From JAVJSF01 sp040219555 (lineage in GTDB: Bacteria > Actinomycetota > Thermoleophilia > Miltoncostaeales > Miltoncostaeaceae), in assembly GCA_040219555.1 (NCBI GenBank), contig JAVJSF010000010.1, positions 237,208-301,207 of the forward strand: a stretch of 64,000 bases of DNA, in the 5' to 3' direction. A program made the position numbers and the translations under genes. The notes beneath the pieces are model-generated. The model made no database searches, was not told the origin of the DNA, and was given only the letters and a program-made list of their open reading frames with translations. Of the stretch, positions 54,102-62,372 are shown piece by piece. Positions within the stretch are counted from its first letter, which is position 1. The number at the start of each line of letters is the position of its first letter.

Positions 54102-55025
54102 TCAGGCCGGCCCGCCGCCGGCGCGCGGGTTGCGGATCGGCGTGAGCGTGCGGGACAACTCGTCGCGCAGATGGGCGTGGATCGCCGGCACGCGGAGGGC
54201 CTCACCCAGGTGCTCCGGGTCCTCGTCCACGGCGAAGCCCGGCGCCGTGGTGGCGATCTCGAACAGCACCCCGCGCGGTTCGCGGAAGTAGATCGACAGG
54301 AAGTAGTCGCGGTCGATGACCTCGGTCACGTACCCGCCGGCCTCGGCCACCCGCGTCCGCCAGGCGTCCTGGTCCTGGTCGGCACACCACCAGGCGATGT
54401 GGTGCACGGTGCCGGCCCCGGGCCGGCCGCCGGCCACGGCGCGATCGAGCGTCCAGCGGGCCCGCCGGGAGCCACCGGCCAGAACGTAGTGGCCGCCGCC
54501 CTCATTGGTGAAGCCGAGCACCCGCGTGTAGAGGCTCTCCTCCAGGGTGTGGAACGCGCTGAAGGCCCGGGCGCCCTCGATGCCGGTCAGTGCGACCTCG
54601 GCGGGGATCTCCGGGTGGTGGGCCGCCAGGGGCGGGTTGGCGGCGTGGGCCGGGAGCAGCTCGTACCGCAGCCCCTCGGGATCGGCGAAGGCCAGCACGT
54701 CCCCGTCCCGCACGGGCCGCCGGCCGGCGCCGGCCAGGCGCTCCTCCCAGAACGACAAGGCGTCCACCGACGGCACCCCGAGCTGGATGGTGTGCACCAT
54801 CCCGGCCCCGGGGCGGCCCGGGGCGGCGCCGGCGTACTCGAACCAGGTGAGGATGCTCCCCGGCGCGCCGTCCTCAGCCCCGAAGTAGAGGTGGTAGGCG
54901 CCCGGGTCGTCGAAGTTCACCGTCGTCTTCACCAGGCGGAGGCCGAGGGTGCCTGCGTGGAAGTCGACACAGGCCTGCGCATCGGCGGTGATCATCGTGA
55001 TGTGGTGGGGCCCTTGAAGCCGCAT
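54102..55025 (-). CDS. Ring-cleaving glyoxalase-fold dioxygenase (MhqO/LinE-like)
   Basis: 307 aa. Double VOC fold: LQGPHHITMITADAQACVDFHAGTLGLRLVKTTVNFDDPGAYHLYFG in the first half and GTVHHIAWWCADQDQDAWRTRVAEAGG in the second. Metal ligands His8 (GPHHIT), His in VHHIAWW and Glu in GVLFEIATTAPGF. This group opens hydroquinones or related diphenols with Fe2+. Next gene is a maleylacetate reductase, which would reduce the ring-fission product. ATG 55025 has a plausible upstream purine stretch. Confidence 0.82.
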   Translation of the reverse strand: MRLQGPHHITMITADAQACVDFHAGTLGLRLVKTTVNFDDPGAYHLYFGAEDGAPGSILTWFEYAGAAPGRPGAGMVHTIQLGVPSVDALSFWEERLAGAGRRPVRDGDVLAFADPEGLRYELLPAHAANPPLAAHHPEIPAEVALTGIEGARAFSAFHTLEESLYTRVLGFTNEGGGHYVLAGGSRRARWTLDRAVAGGRPGAGTVHHIAWWCADQDQDAWRTRVAEAGGYVTEVIDRDYFLSIYFREPRGVLFEIATTAPGFAVDEDPEHLGEALRVPAIHAHLRDELSRTLTPIRNPRAGGGPA

Positions 55026-55414
55026 CGCGCTCTCTCTCGACGACTCCCGAAAGGTTAGTCCCTCGATGAACGGGAGCGGCGTGGGCCTCGCCGATGAGCG
55101 GCGGCGTCCGTGCGCCCTGCCGAGGGCCGACGTCGAGGTCGGGAGATGGCCGCCTCGACGGCGGCGCGGCCCCGGTCGACGAGGGCGGTGTCGCGGTAGA
55201 GCGTGGACAGGCGGTTGGCCAGTTCGAGCGCGGCGTAGAGCTCGAATGCCGGCTGTGCGGCGTCCGGTGCTGCATCGAGTTCGCCTTGAGCCTGCGCGGT
55301 GGTGATACTCGCTGTGTGGCGGTTCTGCCCGGCTGCCGGGCGGGGCCGACTCGGCGGCCGGGTCCAGCCCGTGAAGCCGCCTGTGATCGACGACGAGTGG
55401 AGCGGGGGGGACCG
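55026..55414. other. Intergenic region without a supported gene; possible gene remnant on minus strand
   Basis: 389 bp between divergent genes. The minus-strand frame ending at 55055 contains a protein-like stretch (TAQAQGELDAAPDAAQPAFELYAALELANRL, then STLYRDTALVDRGRAAVEAAIS) but no start codon near it; the nearest start would overlap the hydrolase gene. It may be a decayed small gene. No clear promoter or repeat was seen. Confidence 0.35.
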
Positions 55415-56155
55415 ATGGGCGACGTCTTCATCGACACGTGGGGGACGGGGACACCGGTGGTGCTGGTCCACGGTTCGCTGGCGACCGGGGCCGAGGAGTG
55501 GCGGGAGCAACGGCCGCTCGGGGACGAGGGCTATCGACTCCTGATCATGGATCGCCGGGGCTACGGGAACAGCCCGGCCGCCGCCGGCGAGGACTTCCTC
55601 CGCGACGCGGAGGACATCGACGCCGCGATCGGTGACGGCGCTCACGTCGTCGCACACTCCTACGGCGGTCTCGGCGCCATGTTCGCCGCCGCCCGGCGAC
55701 CGGAGGCCATCCACTCCCTTGCGGTGCTCGAACCGCCCGCCCTCACCATGACGTCCGACGCCGCCGCGCGCCGCCTCATCGATGAGATCCGCGGCGTCTG
55801 GGACGAGGACCTACCCGACGTGCAGTGGCTCGGACGGTTCCTGCAAGCGGTTGGGACCGACCCCGCCTCCCTGCCCGCGGAGATGCTCGAGGCTGCCACA
55901 CCGATGGTGCCACTCGTGCGCCGGAGTCGCCCCGCGTGGGACCGCGAGCCTCCGATCGCCGCCCTGGCTGCCGCGTCGTTCCCCAAGCTCGTGGTCTCGG
56001 GAGCACACAGCGCCGGCTTCGAGGCCATCTGTGACGAGTTGGCCGAAGCGATCGACGCGAGTCGAGCCGTTGTCGAAGGCGCGGGACACGAGATCCAGTT
56101 CGCCGGGGCACCGATCAATCGCGTGCTGTCGGACCTCTGGCGCAGCACCGAGTAG
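55415..56155 (+). CDS. Alpha/beta hydrolase
   Basis: 246 aa from ATG 55415, behind a run of seven G. VVLVHGSLATGAEEW (oxyanion), the nucleophile elbow VVAHSYGGLGAMFAAA (Ser about 79), GYGNSPAA, and the final His in EGAGHEIQFAG. The acid is probably Asp/Ser in VSGAHSAGFEAICDEL, which lacks a typical GxxD, so the triad is not fully assigned. Soluble serine hydrolase, substrate unknown. Confidence 0.82.
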   Translation: MGDVFIDTWGTGTPVVLVHGSLATGAEEWREQRPLGDEGYRLLIMDRRGYGNSPAAAGEDFLRDAEDIDAAIGDGAHVVAHSYGGLGAMFAAARRPEAIHSLAVLEPPALTMTSDAAARRLIDEIRGVWDEDLPDVQWLGRFLQAVGTDPASLPAEMLEAATPMVPLVRRSRPAWDREPPIAALAAASFPKLVVSGAHSAGFEAICDELAEAIDASRAVVEGAGHEIQFAGAPINRVLSDLWRSTE

Positions 56156-56292
56156 GCGCACGGGACACACGGACGGAGGGCGCAAGCGGTTCCCCACCGC
56201 CGACCCGGCACATGATCGGGAGTCCTCCGGGGTCGGCGCCGCGCCCCGCGGGCGCTAGGCTCGATCCGATCAACCGAGCGGGGGTGCTCCTG

Positions 56293-57288
56293 TTGCCGAC
56301 GACCGGCGTGGCGCGTGATGCCGATCGCGCGTTCGAGCGCGATATCGAGCCTTTCCGCGGCGAGCTGACCGGGTACTGCTACCGGATGCTGGGCTCGCCG
56401 TTCGATGCCGAGGACGCCGTGCAGGAGGCGCTCACGCGCGCCTGGCGTAGCCGAGACCGCTTCGAGGGCCGCTCCAGCGTGCGCACCTGGCTGTACCGCA
56501 TCGCCGGCAACGTGTGCCTGGACATGATCGAGGCCGGCGGCCGGCGCGCCCGGCCCATGGACCTGTCGGGGGCGGGCACGGTCGAGGGGCCGCTCGCCGA
56601 GCCGTTGCCCGAGGTGACCTGGCTCCAGCCGGCGCCGGACTCGCACATCGGCGCGCTGGGCTCCGATGACCCTGAGGCGGCGGCGACGGCGCGCGAGGGG
56701 GTGCGCCTGGCGTTCATGGCCGCCCTGCAGCACCTCCCGGCGCGTCAGCGCTCGGTGCTGATCCTGCGCGAGGTGCTGGGGTGGCGCGCGCAGGAGGTCG
56801 CCACCCTCCTCGACAGCACGGTCGCATCGGTCAACAGCGCGCTGCAGCGGGCGCGGGCCACCGTCGACGCGCGCGGCCTCGGCGAGGCCGAGCCGCTGCG
56901 CCCCGGCGACCCGGGGCAGCGCGAGTTGCTGTCGCGCTATGTGCAGGCCTTCGAGGCATACGACGTCGACGCGCTCACCCACCTGCTCCACGAGGACGCC
57001 GTCCAGTCCATGCCCCCGTACCCGCTCTGGCTGCGCGGGCGCGACCAGGTGCTGGCCTGGTGGACCGGCCCGGGCATCGGGTGCAAGGGCTCGCGCCTCG
57101 TGCCCACCGCGGCCAACGGCCTGCCGGCGTTCGGGCAGTACCGCCCCAGCGGCCCGGGCGGCCGCCACGAGCCCTGGGCGCTGCAGGTGCTCGAGCTGGA
57201 GGGCGATCGCATCGTCGGCTTCACGGCCTTCCTGGACACCGCCACCCTCTTCCCGCTGTTCGGCCTGCCCGACCACCCCGACGGCTGA
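56293..57288 (+). CDS. ECF sigma factor (TIGR02960/SigX5-like) with C-terminal SnoaL-like domain
   Basis: About 331 aa from TTG 56293, where a GGGGG stretch lies upstream; GTG at 56284 or 56308 are alternatives. Region 2: FERDIEPFRGELTGYCYRMLGSPFDAEDAVQEALTRAWRSRDRFEGRSSVRTWLYRIAGNVCLD. Region 4: LQHLPARQRSVLILREVLGWRAQEVATLLDSTVASVNSALQRARATV. The last 120 residues are a SnoaL-like domain (LLSRYVQAFEAYDVDALTHLLHEDAVQSMPPYP), which in ECF41/SigJ-type proteins controls activity without a classic anti-sigma factor. No anti-sigma gene is adjacent. Confidence 0.85.
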   Translation: MPTTGVARDADRAFERDIEPFRGELTGYCYRMLGSPFDAEDAVQEALTRAWRSRDRFEGRSSVRTWLYRIAGNVCLDMIEAGGRRARPMDLSGAGTVEGPLAEPLPEVTWLQPAPDSHIGALGSDDPEAAATAREGVRLAFMAALQHLPARQRSVLILREVLGWRAQEVATLLDSTVASVNSALQRARATVDARGLGEAEPLRPGDPGQRELLSRYVQAFEAYDVDALTHLLHEDAVQSMPPYPLWLRGRDQVLAWWTGPGIGCKGSRLVPTAANGLPAFGQYRPSGPGGRHEPWALQVLELEGDRIVGFTAFLDTATLFPLFGLPDHPDG

Positions 57289-57324
57289 CCCCGCCATCCG
57301 GCGCCGGCCGCTGTGCCCGCCCGG

Positions 57325-58854
57325 TCACCCGCCCAGGAAGAGGCGGTAGGCCGGGTTGCCGGTCTCGGGCCGGTACGGGTAGCCGAGGGTCGCCAGGAAC
57401 GACTCGAAGGCCGCCATCTCGGCCGGCGGGACCTGCAGTCCCACCAGCACGTGGCCGTAGCCGGCGCCCTCGTGGCGGTAGTGGAACATCGAGATGTTCC
57501 AGTTCGGGCTCATCGCTTGCAGGAAGCGCAACAGTGCCCCCGGCCGCTCGGGGAACTCGAAGCGGTACACCAACTCGTCCACCGCGCGCGGCGAGCGCCC
57601 GCCGATCATGTGGCGCAGGTGTTGCTTGGCGAGTTCGTCGTCCGTGAGGTCGAGGGCGGGGAAGCCGGTCTCGCGCAGGGTGCGCGCCATGCGCGACGCG
57701 TCGGCGCGGCCGGCGATCTGGAGCCCCACGAACAGGTGCGCGGACTCGCCGTCGGCGATGCGGTAGTTGAACTCGGTCACGCTGTGGCCGTCCAGCGTGG
57801 CGCAGAAGCGCAGGAACGCGCCGCGCTCCTCCGGGATGGTCACCGCGAACAGGGCCTCGCGGGCCTCGCCGACCTCGGCGCGCTCGGCCACCGCGCGCAG
57901 ACGGGAGAAGTTCATGTTCGCCCCGCCGGCCACGGCCACCAGTGCACCGCCGCGCGAGGGCGCCCGCGTCGCCCACTCCTTCAGGCCTGCCACCGCCAGT
58001 GCGCCCGCGGGCTCGAGGATGCTGCGCGTGTCCTGGAAGACGTCCTTGATGGCGGCGCAGATGGCGTCGTTGTCCACCCGGATCATCGCGTCCACGTGAC
58101 GCTGGGCCAGGCGGAAGGTCTCCTCGCCAACGCGCTTGACGGCGGTGCCGTCCGAGAACAGGCCCACGTCGTCCAGCGTCACCCGCGCCCCCGCGTCCAG
58201 GGAGCGCGCCATGGCGTCCGACTCGGGGGTCTGCACACCCACGATCCGGATGTCCGGATGCAGCGCCTTCACGTAGGCCGCGATGCCGCCGATCAGGCCG
58301 CCTCCGCCCACTGCCACCAGGATGGCGTCGATGGGCCCGTGGCACTGGCGCAGGATCTCGATGGCCACCGTGCCCTGACCGGCGATCACCGCCGGGTCGT
58401 CGAACGGATGGATGAACACAAGGTCGCGCTCGGCGACCAGGGCCTCGGCGTGTGCCTGGGACTCCGAGTAGGAGTCGCCCACCAAGACCACACGGACGCG
58501 CTCGCCCCCGAAGTGGCGGACGGCGTCGACCTTGAGTCGTGGCGTGGTGACCGGCATCACGATGGTCGCCTCGCAGTCCAGACGGGCGGCCGAGACGGCC
58601 ACCCCCTGGGCGTGGTTGCCCGCCGAGGCGGCGATCACGCCCCGCGCGCGCTCCCCGGGGGTGAGCTGGGCCATCCGGTTGTAGGCGCCGCGCACCTTGA
58701 ACGAGTGCACCGGCTGCTCGTCCTCGCGCTTCAGCAGCACCCGCCGGCCCAGGCGGTCCGACAACTCGGGCGCCTCGTCCAGCGGGGTGACGCGCGCGAT
58801 GTCGTAGACGCGGGCGGTGAGGATGCGCCGCAGGTAATCATCCGTGTCCGTCAT
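57325..58854 (-). CDS. ilvA: Biosynthetic threonine deaminase
   Basis: 509 aa from ATG 58854, length of the biosynthetic two-ACT-domain type. PLP enzyme converting threonine to 2-oxobutanoate for isoleucine synthesis. Lys53 in HSFKVRGAYNRM binds PLP; SAGNHAQGVA and GGGGLIGGIAAYVKAL are cofactor-binding loops. The C-terminal regulatory part has two ACT-like repeats (FAVTIPEERGAFLRFCATLDG and YRFEFPERPGALLRFLQAM) for isoleucine feedback. Divergent from the MFS gene with only 20 bp between starts. Confidence 0.95.
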   Translation of the reverse strand: MTDTDDYLRRILTARVYDIARVTPLDEAPELSDRLGRRVLLKREDEQPVHSFKVRGAYNRMAQLTPGERARGVIAASAGNHAQGVAVSAARLDCEATIVMPVTTPRLKVDAVRHFGGERVRVVLVGDSYSESQAHAEALVAERDLVFIHPFDDPAVIAGQGTVAIEILRQCHGPIDAILVAVGGGGLIGGIAAYVKALHPDIRIVGVQTPESDAMARSLDAGARVTLDDVGLFSDGTAVKRVGEETFRLAQRHVDAMIRVDNDAICAAIKDVFQDTRSILEPAGALAVAGLKEWATRAPSRGGALVAVAGGANMNFSRLRAVAERAEVGEAREALFAVTIPEERGAFLRFCATLDGHSVTEFNYRIADGESAHLFVGLQIAGRADASRMARTLRETGFPALDLTDDELAKQHLRHMIGGRSPRAVDELVYRFEFPERPGALLRFLQAMSPNWNISMFHYRHEGAGYGHVLVGLQVPPAEMAAFESFLATLGYPYRPETGNPAYRLFLGG

Positions 58855-58874
58855 GGGCGGAGTATGCCGCCGGG

Positions 58875-60368
58875 GTGGCGGGCGAGCCGGAGGTCGTGGT
58901 GGCCGGGAGCGAGGTGGGGGCCCAGGGCGGATTGGCGCTGCGCTCGGCGCGCGGGCGCTGGGTGCTGGCGGCATCCGTTCTGGGATCGGGCATCGCGTTC
59001 CTCGACGCGACCGTCGTCAACGTGGCGCTGCCCCACATCGGCCGCGAGCTGGACGCCGGCTTCACCGGCCTCCAATGGACCGTCAATGCCTACACCCTCG
59101 CCCTGGCGGCCCTGCTCCTGCTGTCGGGGTCGCTGGGGGACCGCCTGGGGCGCCGGCGCGTGTTCGTCGTGGGGGTCGCCTGGTTCGCCCTCGCCTCGCT
59201 GGCGTGTGCGCTGGCCCCGACGGTGGAGGTGCTCGTCGGCGCGCGCATCGCCCAGGGGGTGGGCGGCGCCCTGCTGACCCCCGCCAGCCTGGCGCTCCTG
59301 CAGGCCAGCTTCCGGCCGGGGGATCGTGCGGCGGCCATCGGTGCCTGGACCGGCCTCACCGGGGTGGCGGGCGCCACCGGCCCGCTCCTCGGCGGCTGGT
59401 TGGTGGACGTGGCCTCCTGGCGGCTGATCTTCCTGATCAACCTGCCCCTGGCGGCGGTGGTGATCTGGGCCGCCGTGCGCCATGTCCCCGAGTCCAGTGC
59501 CCCCGGCGAGCGCGCCCGCCCGCTGGATGTGCGCGGCGCCGGTCTCGCGGCGCTGGCGCTGGCGGGCCTCACCCATGGGCTGGGTGAGGCCGCGGCCGGG
59601 CGGGGGTCCGCGCACGCGCTGGCGGCCGGTGTCGTGGGGGCCCTGGCCGCGGCCGGCTTCATCGCGTACGAGGCCCGCACACCCGCACCGCTGGTCCCCC
59701 TCGGGCTGTTCCGCGAGCGGACGTTCTCGGCCGCCAACGCGGTGACGCTGGTGGTGTACGCGGCCCTCTCGGCGGCGATCTTCCTGCTGCCGCTGCAACT
59801 CCAGCAGGTGCTGGACTACTCGGCGCTCATGGCCGGTCTGTCGCTGGCGCCGGTGACCCTGCTCATGCTGCTCCTCTCGCCCTCGGCCGGCCGCCTGTGC
59901 CAGCGGGTCGGCCCGCGTATCCCGCTGACCTTCGGGCCGCTGGTGGCGGCGGCCGGCTTCGCCCTGCTGGCGGGCGTCGGGGCGGGCGATGACTACCTGG
60001 TCCACGTCCTCCCGGGGACGGTCGTCTTCGGCCTCGGGCTCAGCCTCACCGTGGCGCCGCTGACCGCAGCCGTCCTGGGGGCCGCGCCTCCCGAGCGCGC
60101 CGGTGTCGCCTCGGCGGTGAACACCACGGTGGCGCGGGCCGCCGGGCTCCTGGCGGTCGCGCTGGTGCCGGTGCTGGCCGGGATCGGCGGCGACGACTAC
60201 CTCGATGCGCGGGCGTTCTCGCAGGGGTTCACGAACGGGATGTGGATCACCGCCGGCATGTGCGCCGCCGGCGGCCTGTTGGCCGCGCTCGCGCTGTCGG
60301 CCGGGCCGCCGCGGGTGGCGCCGGAACTCCCCGGTCCCGAGACACCGGGGTCACTTGCATCACCATAA
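58875..60368 (+). CDS. MFS drug-efflux transporter, DHA2 (14-TMS) family
   Basis: 497 aa from GTG 58875. EmrB/QacA-type permease: motif D1 LDATVVNVALPHIGREL, motif A LSGSLGDRLGRRRVF, motif B GARIAQGVGGALLTPASLAL, motif C TGVAGATGPLLGGWLV, and later NTTVARAAGLLAVALVPVLAGIGG. About fourteen hydrophobic helices. Exports toxic compounds using proton motive force; substrate unknown. The 20-bp gap to ilvA means promoters lie within the neighbouring coding sequences. Confidence 0.9.
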   Translation: MAGEPEVVVAGSEVGAQGGLALRSARGRWVLAASVLGSGIAFLDATVVNVALPHIGRELDAGFTGLQWTVNAYTLALAALLLLSGSLGDRLGRRRVFVVGVAWFALASLACALAPTVEVLVGARIAQGVGGALLTPASLALLQASFRPGDRAAAIGAWTGLTGVAGATGPLLGGWLVDVASWRLIFLINLPLAAVVIWAAVRHVPESSAPGERARPLDVRGAGLAALALAGLTHGLGEAAAGRGSAHALAAGVVGALAAAGFIAYEARTPAPLVPLGLFRERTFSAANAVTLVVYAALSAAIFLLPLQLQQVLDYSALMAGLSLAPVTLLMLLLSPSAGRLCQRVGPRIPLTFGPLVAAAGFALLAGVGAGDDYLVHVLPGTVVFGLGLSLTVAPLTAAVLGAAPPERAGVASAVNTTVARAAGLLAVALVPVLAGIGGDDYLDARAFSQGFTNGMWITAGMCAAGGLLAALALSAGPPRVAPELPGPETPGSLASP

Positions 60369-60416
60369 AGAGTGTGGATACGGTGCTGCGAGTCCGCATC
60401 CCACCAGAGGTCGTCG

Positions 60417-61073
60417 ATGGGTTCCAGCTTTGCCACGGCCCGTCGCAGTCCCCCCCGCGGGCTGTCCGCCCGACCGATCGACGACGGCGATCTGGCGACG
60501 CTGGTGCGGGTGGGGATGGCGCGTCGAGTACCCGTCGCCGAGGATCCCTGGGGGATGGTTGTGGTGCGCTCGGACGTCGCGCGCGAGGCCCTGACCGACC
60601 TGGTCCGCCGGGGCGCCGAGGAGGTGGCGGCACTGCGCAGGCCCTGCCCCCCGGACGCCGATGCGGCGCTCCATCGTGACTGGTGCCGCATCCATGCCGA
60701 GGCCGAGATCGCCGAGGTGCTCCGCGCGCCCGTCTGGTTGTGCGCCTTCCTGGGGCCCGGGCCCGGCGGGCCGGAGCCGCGCGCGGCCCACAGCCTCGCG
60801 CTGGCGGTGGAGACCCTGGCCATCGCCGCAGCAGTGATGGGGATGCGCGCCATCAGCACCATCCGGCACCTGCGCCACGAGGTGGACGTCCGCTCGTTGC
60901 TCGGCCTCCCGCTCGACGTGATGCCCGACGTCGCCGTGGCCGTGGGCTACCCCGCCGGCGGCCACGCCGGCACCCCCGGCCGGGGTGCCCGGGCGGCGCG
61001 CGCCGAAGAGGTCGAGGGCTCCCGCCCGCCGGTCTTCGCCGAGCGCTACGGCGGGCCGGCGCTCGGCCGCTGA
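60417..61073 (+). CDS. Nitroreductase-like protein, mostly the C-terminal half
   Basis: 218 aa from ATG 60417; an ATG at 60372 is also in frame. The pattern DWCRIHAEAEIAEVLRAPVWLCAFLGP, AAHSLALAVETLAIAAAVMGMRAISTIRHLRHEVDVRSLLGLPLDVMPDVAVAVGYP, and end FAERYGG resemble the second half of FMN nitroreductases (final AxGYP strand). The usual N-terminal FMN Arg/Ser block (RRSxRxF) may be ARRSPPRGLSARPIDDGDLATLV, which carries RRSPR. So the enzyme could be diverged rather than broken. Function uncertain. Confidence 0.55.
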   Translation: MGSSFATARRSPPRGLSARPIDDGDLATLVRVGMARRVPVAEDPWGMVVVRSDVAREALTDLVRRGAEEVAALRRPCPPDADAALHRDWCRIHAEAEIAEVLRAPVWLCAFLGPGPGGPEPRAAHSLALAVETLAIAAAVMGMRAISTIRHLRHEVDVRSLLGLPLDVMPDVAVAVGYPAGGHAGTPGRGARAARAEEVEGSRPPVFAERYGGPALGR

Positions 61074-61154
61074 GGTGTGAGACGCGTCACCCGATCGGCT
61101 AAGGAAGCGTGACGGGGGCGTGACCCACCTCCAAGAAGGGCATAGCCTGGATGA

Positions 61155-61664
61155 ATGCTGGGTCGTGACTACGTCGGTCAGAACTGCTCCATCGCCCGGG
61201 CGCTCGAGGTGGTGGGGGAGCGCTGGACGCTGCTGATCGTCCGCGACGCGCTGCGGGGCTTCTCGCGGTTCGACCAGTTCGCCGCTCGGCTCAACCTCGC
61301 TCCGAGCACCCTCACCACGCGGCTCAACCGGCTTGTGGAGGAGGGCGTGATGGAGCGACGGCCCTACCAGGAGCGGCCGCGGCGCAACGAGTACCTGCTC
61401 ACCGAGCGCGGACGCGCGCTGCTGCCCGTGGTCCTGTCGCTCATGGACTGGGGTGACCGCTTCCTGGCCACCGCCGGCGCCCCGGCGCTGGCGTCCCACC
61501 GTGGCTGCGGCGGGCTGATCTCCCCCGACACGTCCTGTGCCACCTGCGGGCAGCGAGTGGAGCCGGCCCGGATCGAGTGGCTCCCCGGTCCGGGTGCGGA
61601 TGAGGACGACGGGGCATCCGAGGTCCGCCCCCGGGACTCCGAGGGGCACCCCGCGCCGCGCTGA
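61155..61664 (+). CDS. HxlR-family transcriptional regulator with C-terminal zinc ribbon
   Basis: 169 aa from ATG 61155. Winged helix: NCSIARALEVVGERWTLLIVRDALRGFSRFDQFAARLNLAPSTLTTRLNRLVEEGVMERRPYQERPRRNEYLLTERGRAL, all HxlR hallmarks. The tail has HRGCGGLISPDTSCATCGQRVEP, a two-pair zinc ribbon seen in some actinobacterial HxlR proteins. HxlR regulators respond to aldehydes or quinones; the nearby nitroreductase-like gene may be a target. Upstream repeats GCGTGACGGGGGCGTGAC (61108-61125) may be an operator. Confidence 0.85.
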   Translation: MLGRDYVGQNCSIARALEVVGERWTLLIVRDALRGFSRFDQFAARLNLAPSTLTTRLNRLVEEGVMERRPYQERPRRNEYLLTERGRALLPVVLSLMDWGDRFLATAGAPALASHRGCGGLISPDTSCATCGQRVEPARIEWLPGPGADEDDGASEVRPRDSEGHPAPR

Positions 61665-61689
61665 TCGTCGGTGCGGATCCGCCTGCGCC

Positions 61690-62364
61690 TCAGCGGCGCG
61701 TCGGCTCCAGCCGCTCGCGCAGGCCTGCCAGCAACGCCTCGATGCCCCGCTCGAACAGGTCCTCCACGGGGCCGCGGTGGAAGGCCCGGACCAACTCGCC
61801 GGTCATGGGCCGGTCGCGCACCAGGCGCTCGAGCTCCTCCGGGCCCATGGGCGAGGTGCGCGTCAGCGTGAGCACGTCCAGCATCCCGTCCGCCAGCACG
61901 TGGCGCACCACGATCCTCAGCGCCGAGATGGCCTCGTCCGCGTCGATCCCGTGCGCCACCATCGTCGCCAGCACCGGCTCGTAGGCCCCCCAGGACGCCG
62001 CATACGCCCGGTCGGCGTCTGCCGCGAACAGCGGCAGGGCCCGCGGGTGGCTGCGACAGACATCGCGGAAGGCCAGGGCCACCCCGCGCAGGGCGTCCAC
62101 CCAGTCGGCCGCCGGCGTCCGGGCCCGTCGCAGCTCGGCCAGCTGTTCCAGGAGAAGGTCGCGCACGCCCTCCACCACGGCGTCCTTGTTCGGGACGTGC
62201 TTGTACAGCGACATCGCCTCGACGCCCAGGCGCGCACCCAGCCGGCGCATGGTGAGGTCGCCGAGGCCGTGCTCGTCGATCAGGTCCAGGGCGGCGCCGA
62301 TGATGCGCGCGCGGGTGAGCGGGGGGCGACCCTGGCGTGTGGGGGCGACCCCCGCCTCGCTCAT
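61690..62364 (-). CDS. TetR-family transcriptional regulator
   Basis: 224 aa from ATG 62364. N-terminal HTH: LTRARIIGAALDLIDEHGLGDLTMRRLGARLGVEAMSLYKHVPNKDAVVEGVRDLLLEQL, with the typical SLYKHVPNKDAV recognition region (TetR_C-like group). The rest is an all-helical ligand domain with FRDVCRSHPRALPLFAADADRAYAASWGAYEPVLATM. It lies 8 nt after the large unknown gene and is cotranscribed, so it likely binds the twin TTAC-N4-GTAA sites at 63757-63788. Confidence 0.88.
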   Translation of the reverse strand: MSEAGVAPTRQGRPPLTRARIIGAALDLIDEHGLGDLTMRRLGARLGVEAMSLYKHVPNKDAVVEGVRDLLLEQLAELRRARTPAADWVDALRGVALAFRDVCRSHPRALPLFAADADRAYAASWGAYEPVLATMVAHGIDADEAISALRIVVRHVLADGMLDVLTLTRTSPMGPEELERLVRDRPMTGELVRAFHRGPVEDLFERGIEALLAGLRERLEPTRR

Positions 62365-62372
62365 GGTCGGGC

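Noticed and set aside
60355..60384. Promoter TTGCAT-N18-TACGGT before the nitroreductase-like gene
   Set aside because: The match is weak and lies at the end of the MFS gene; I could not separate it from chance.
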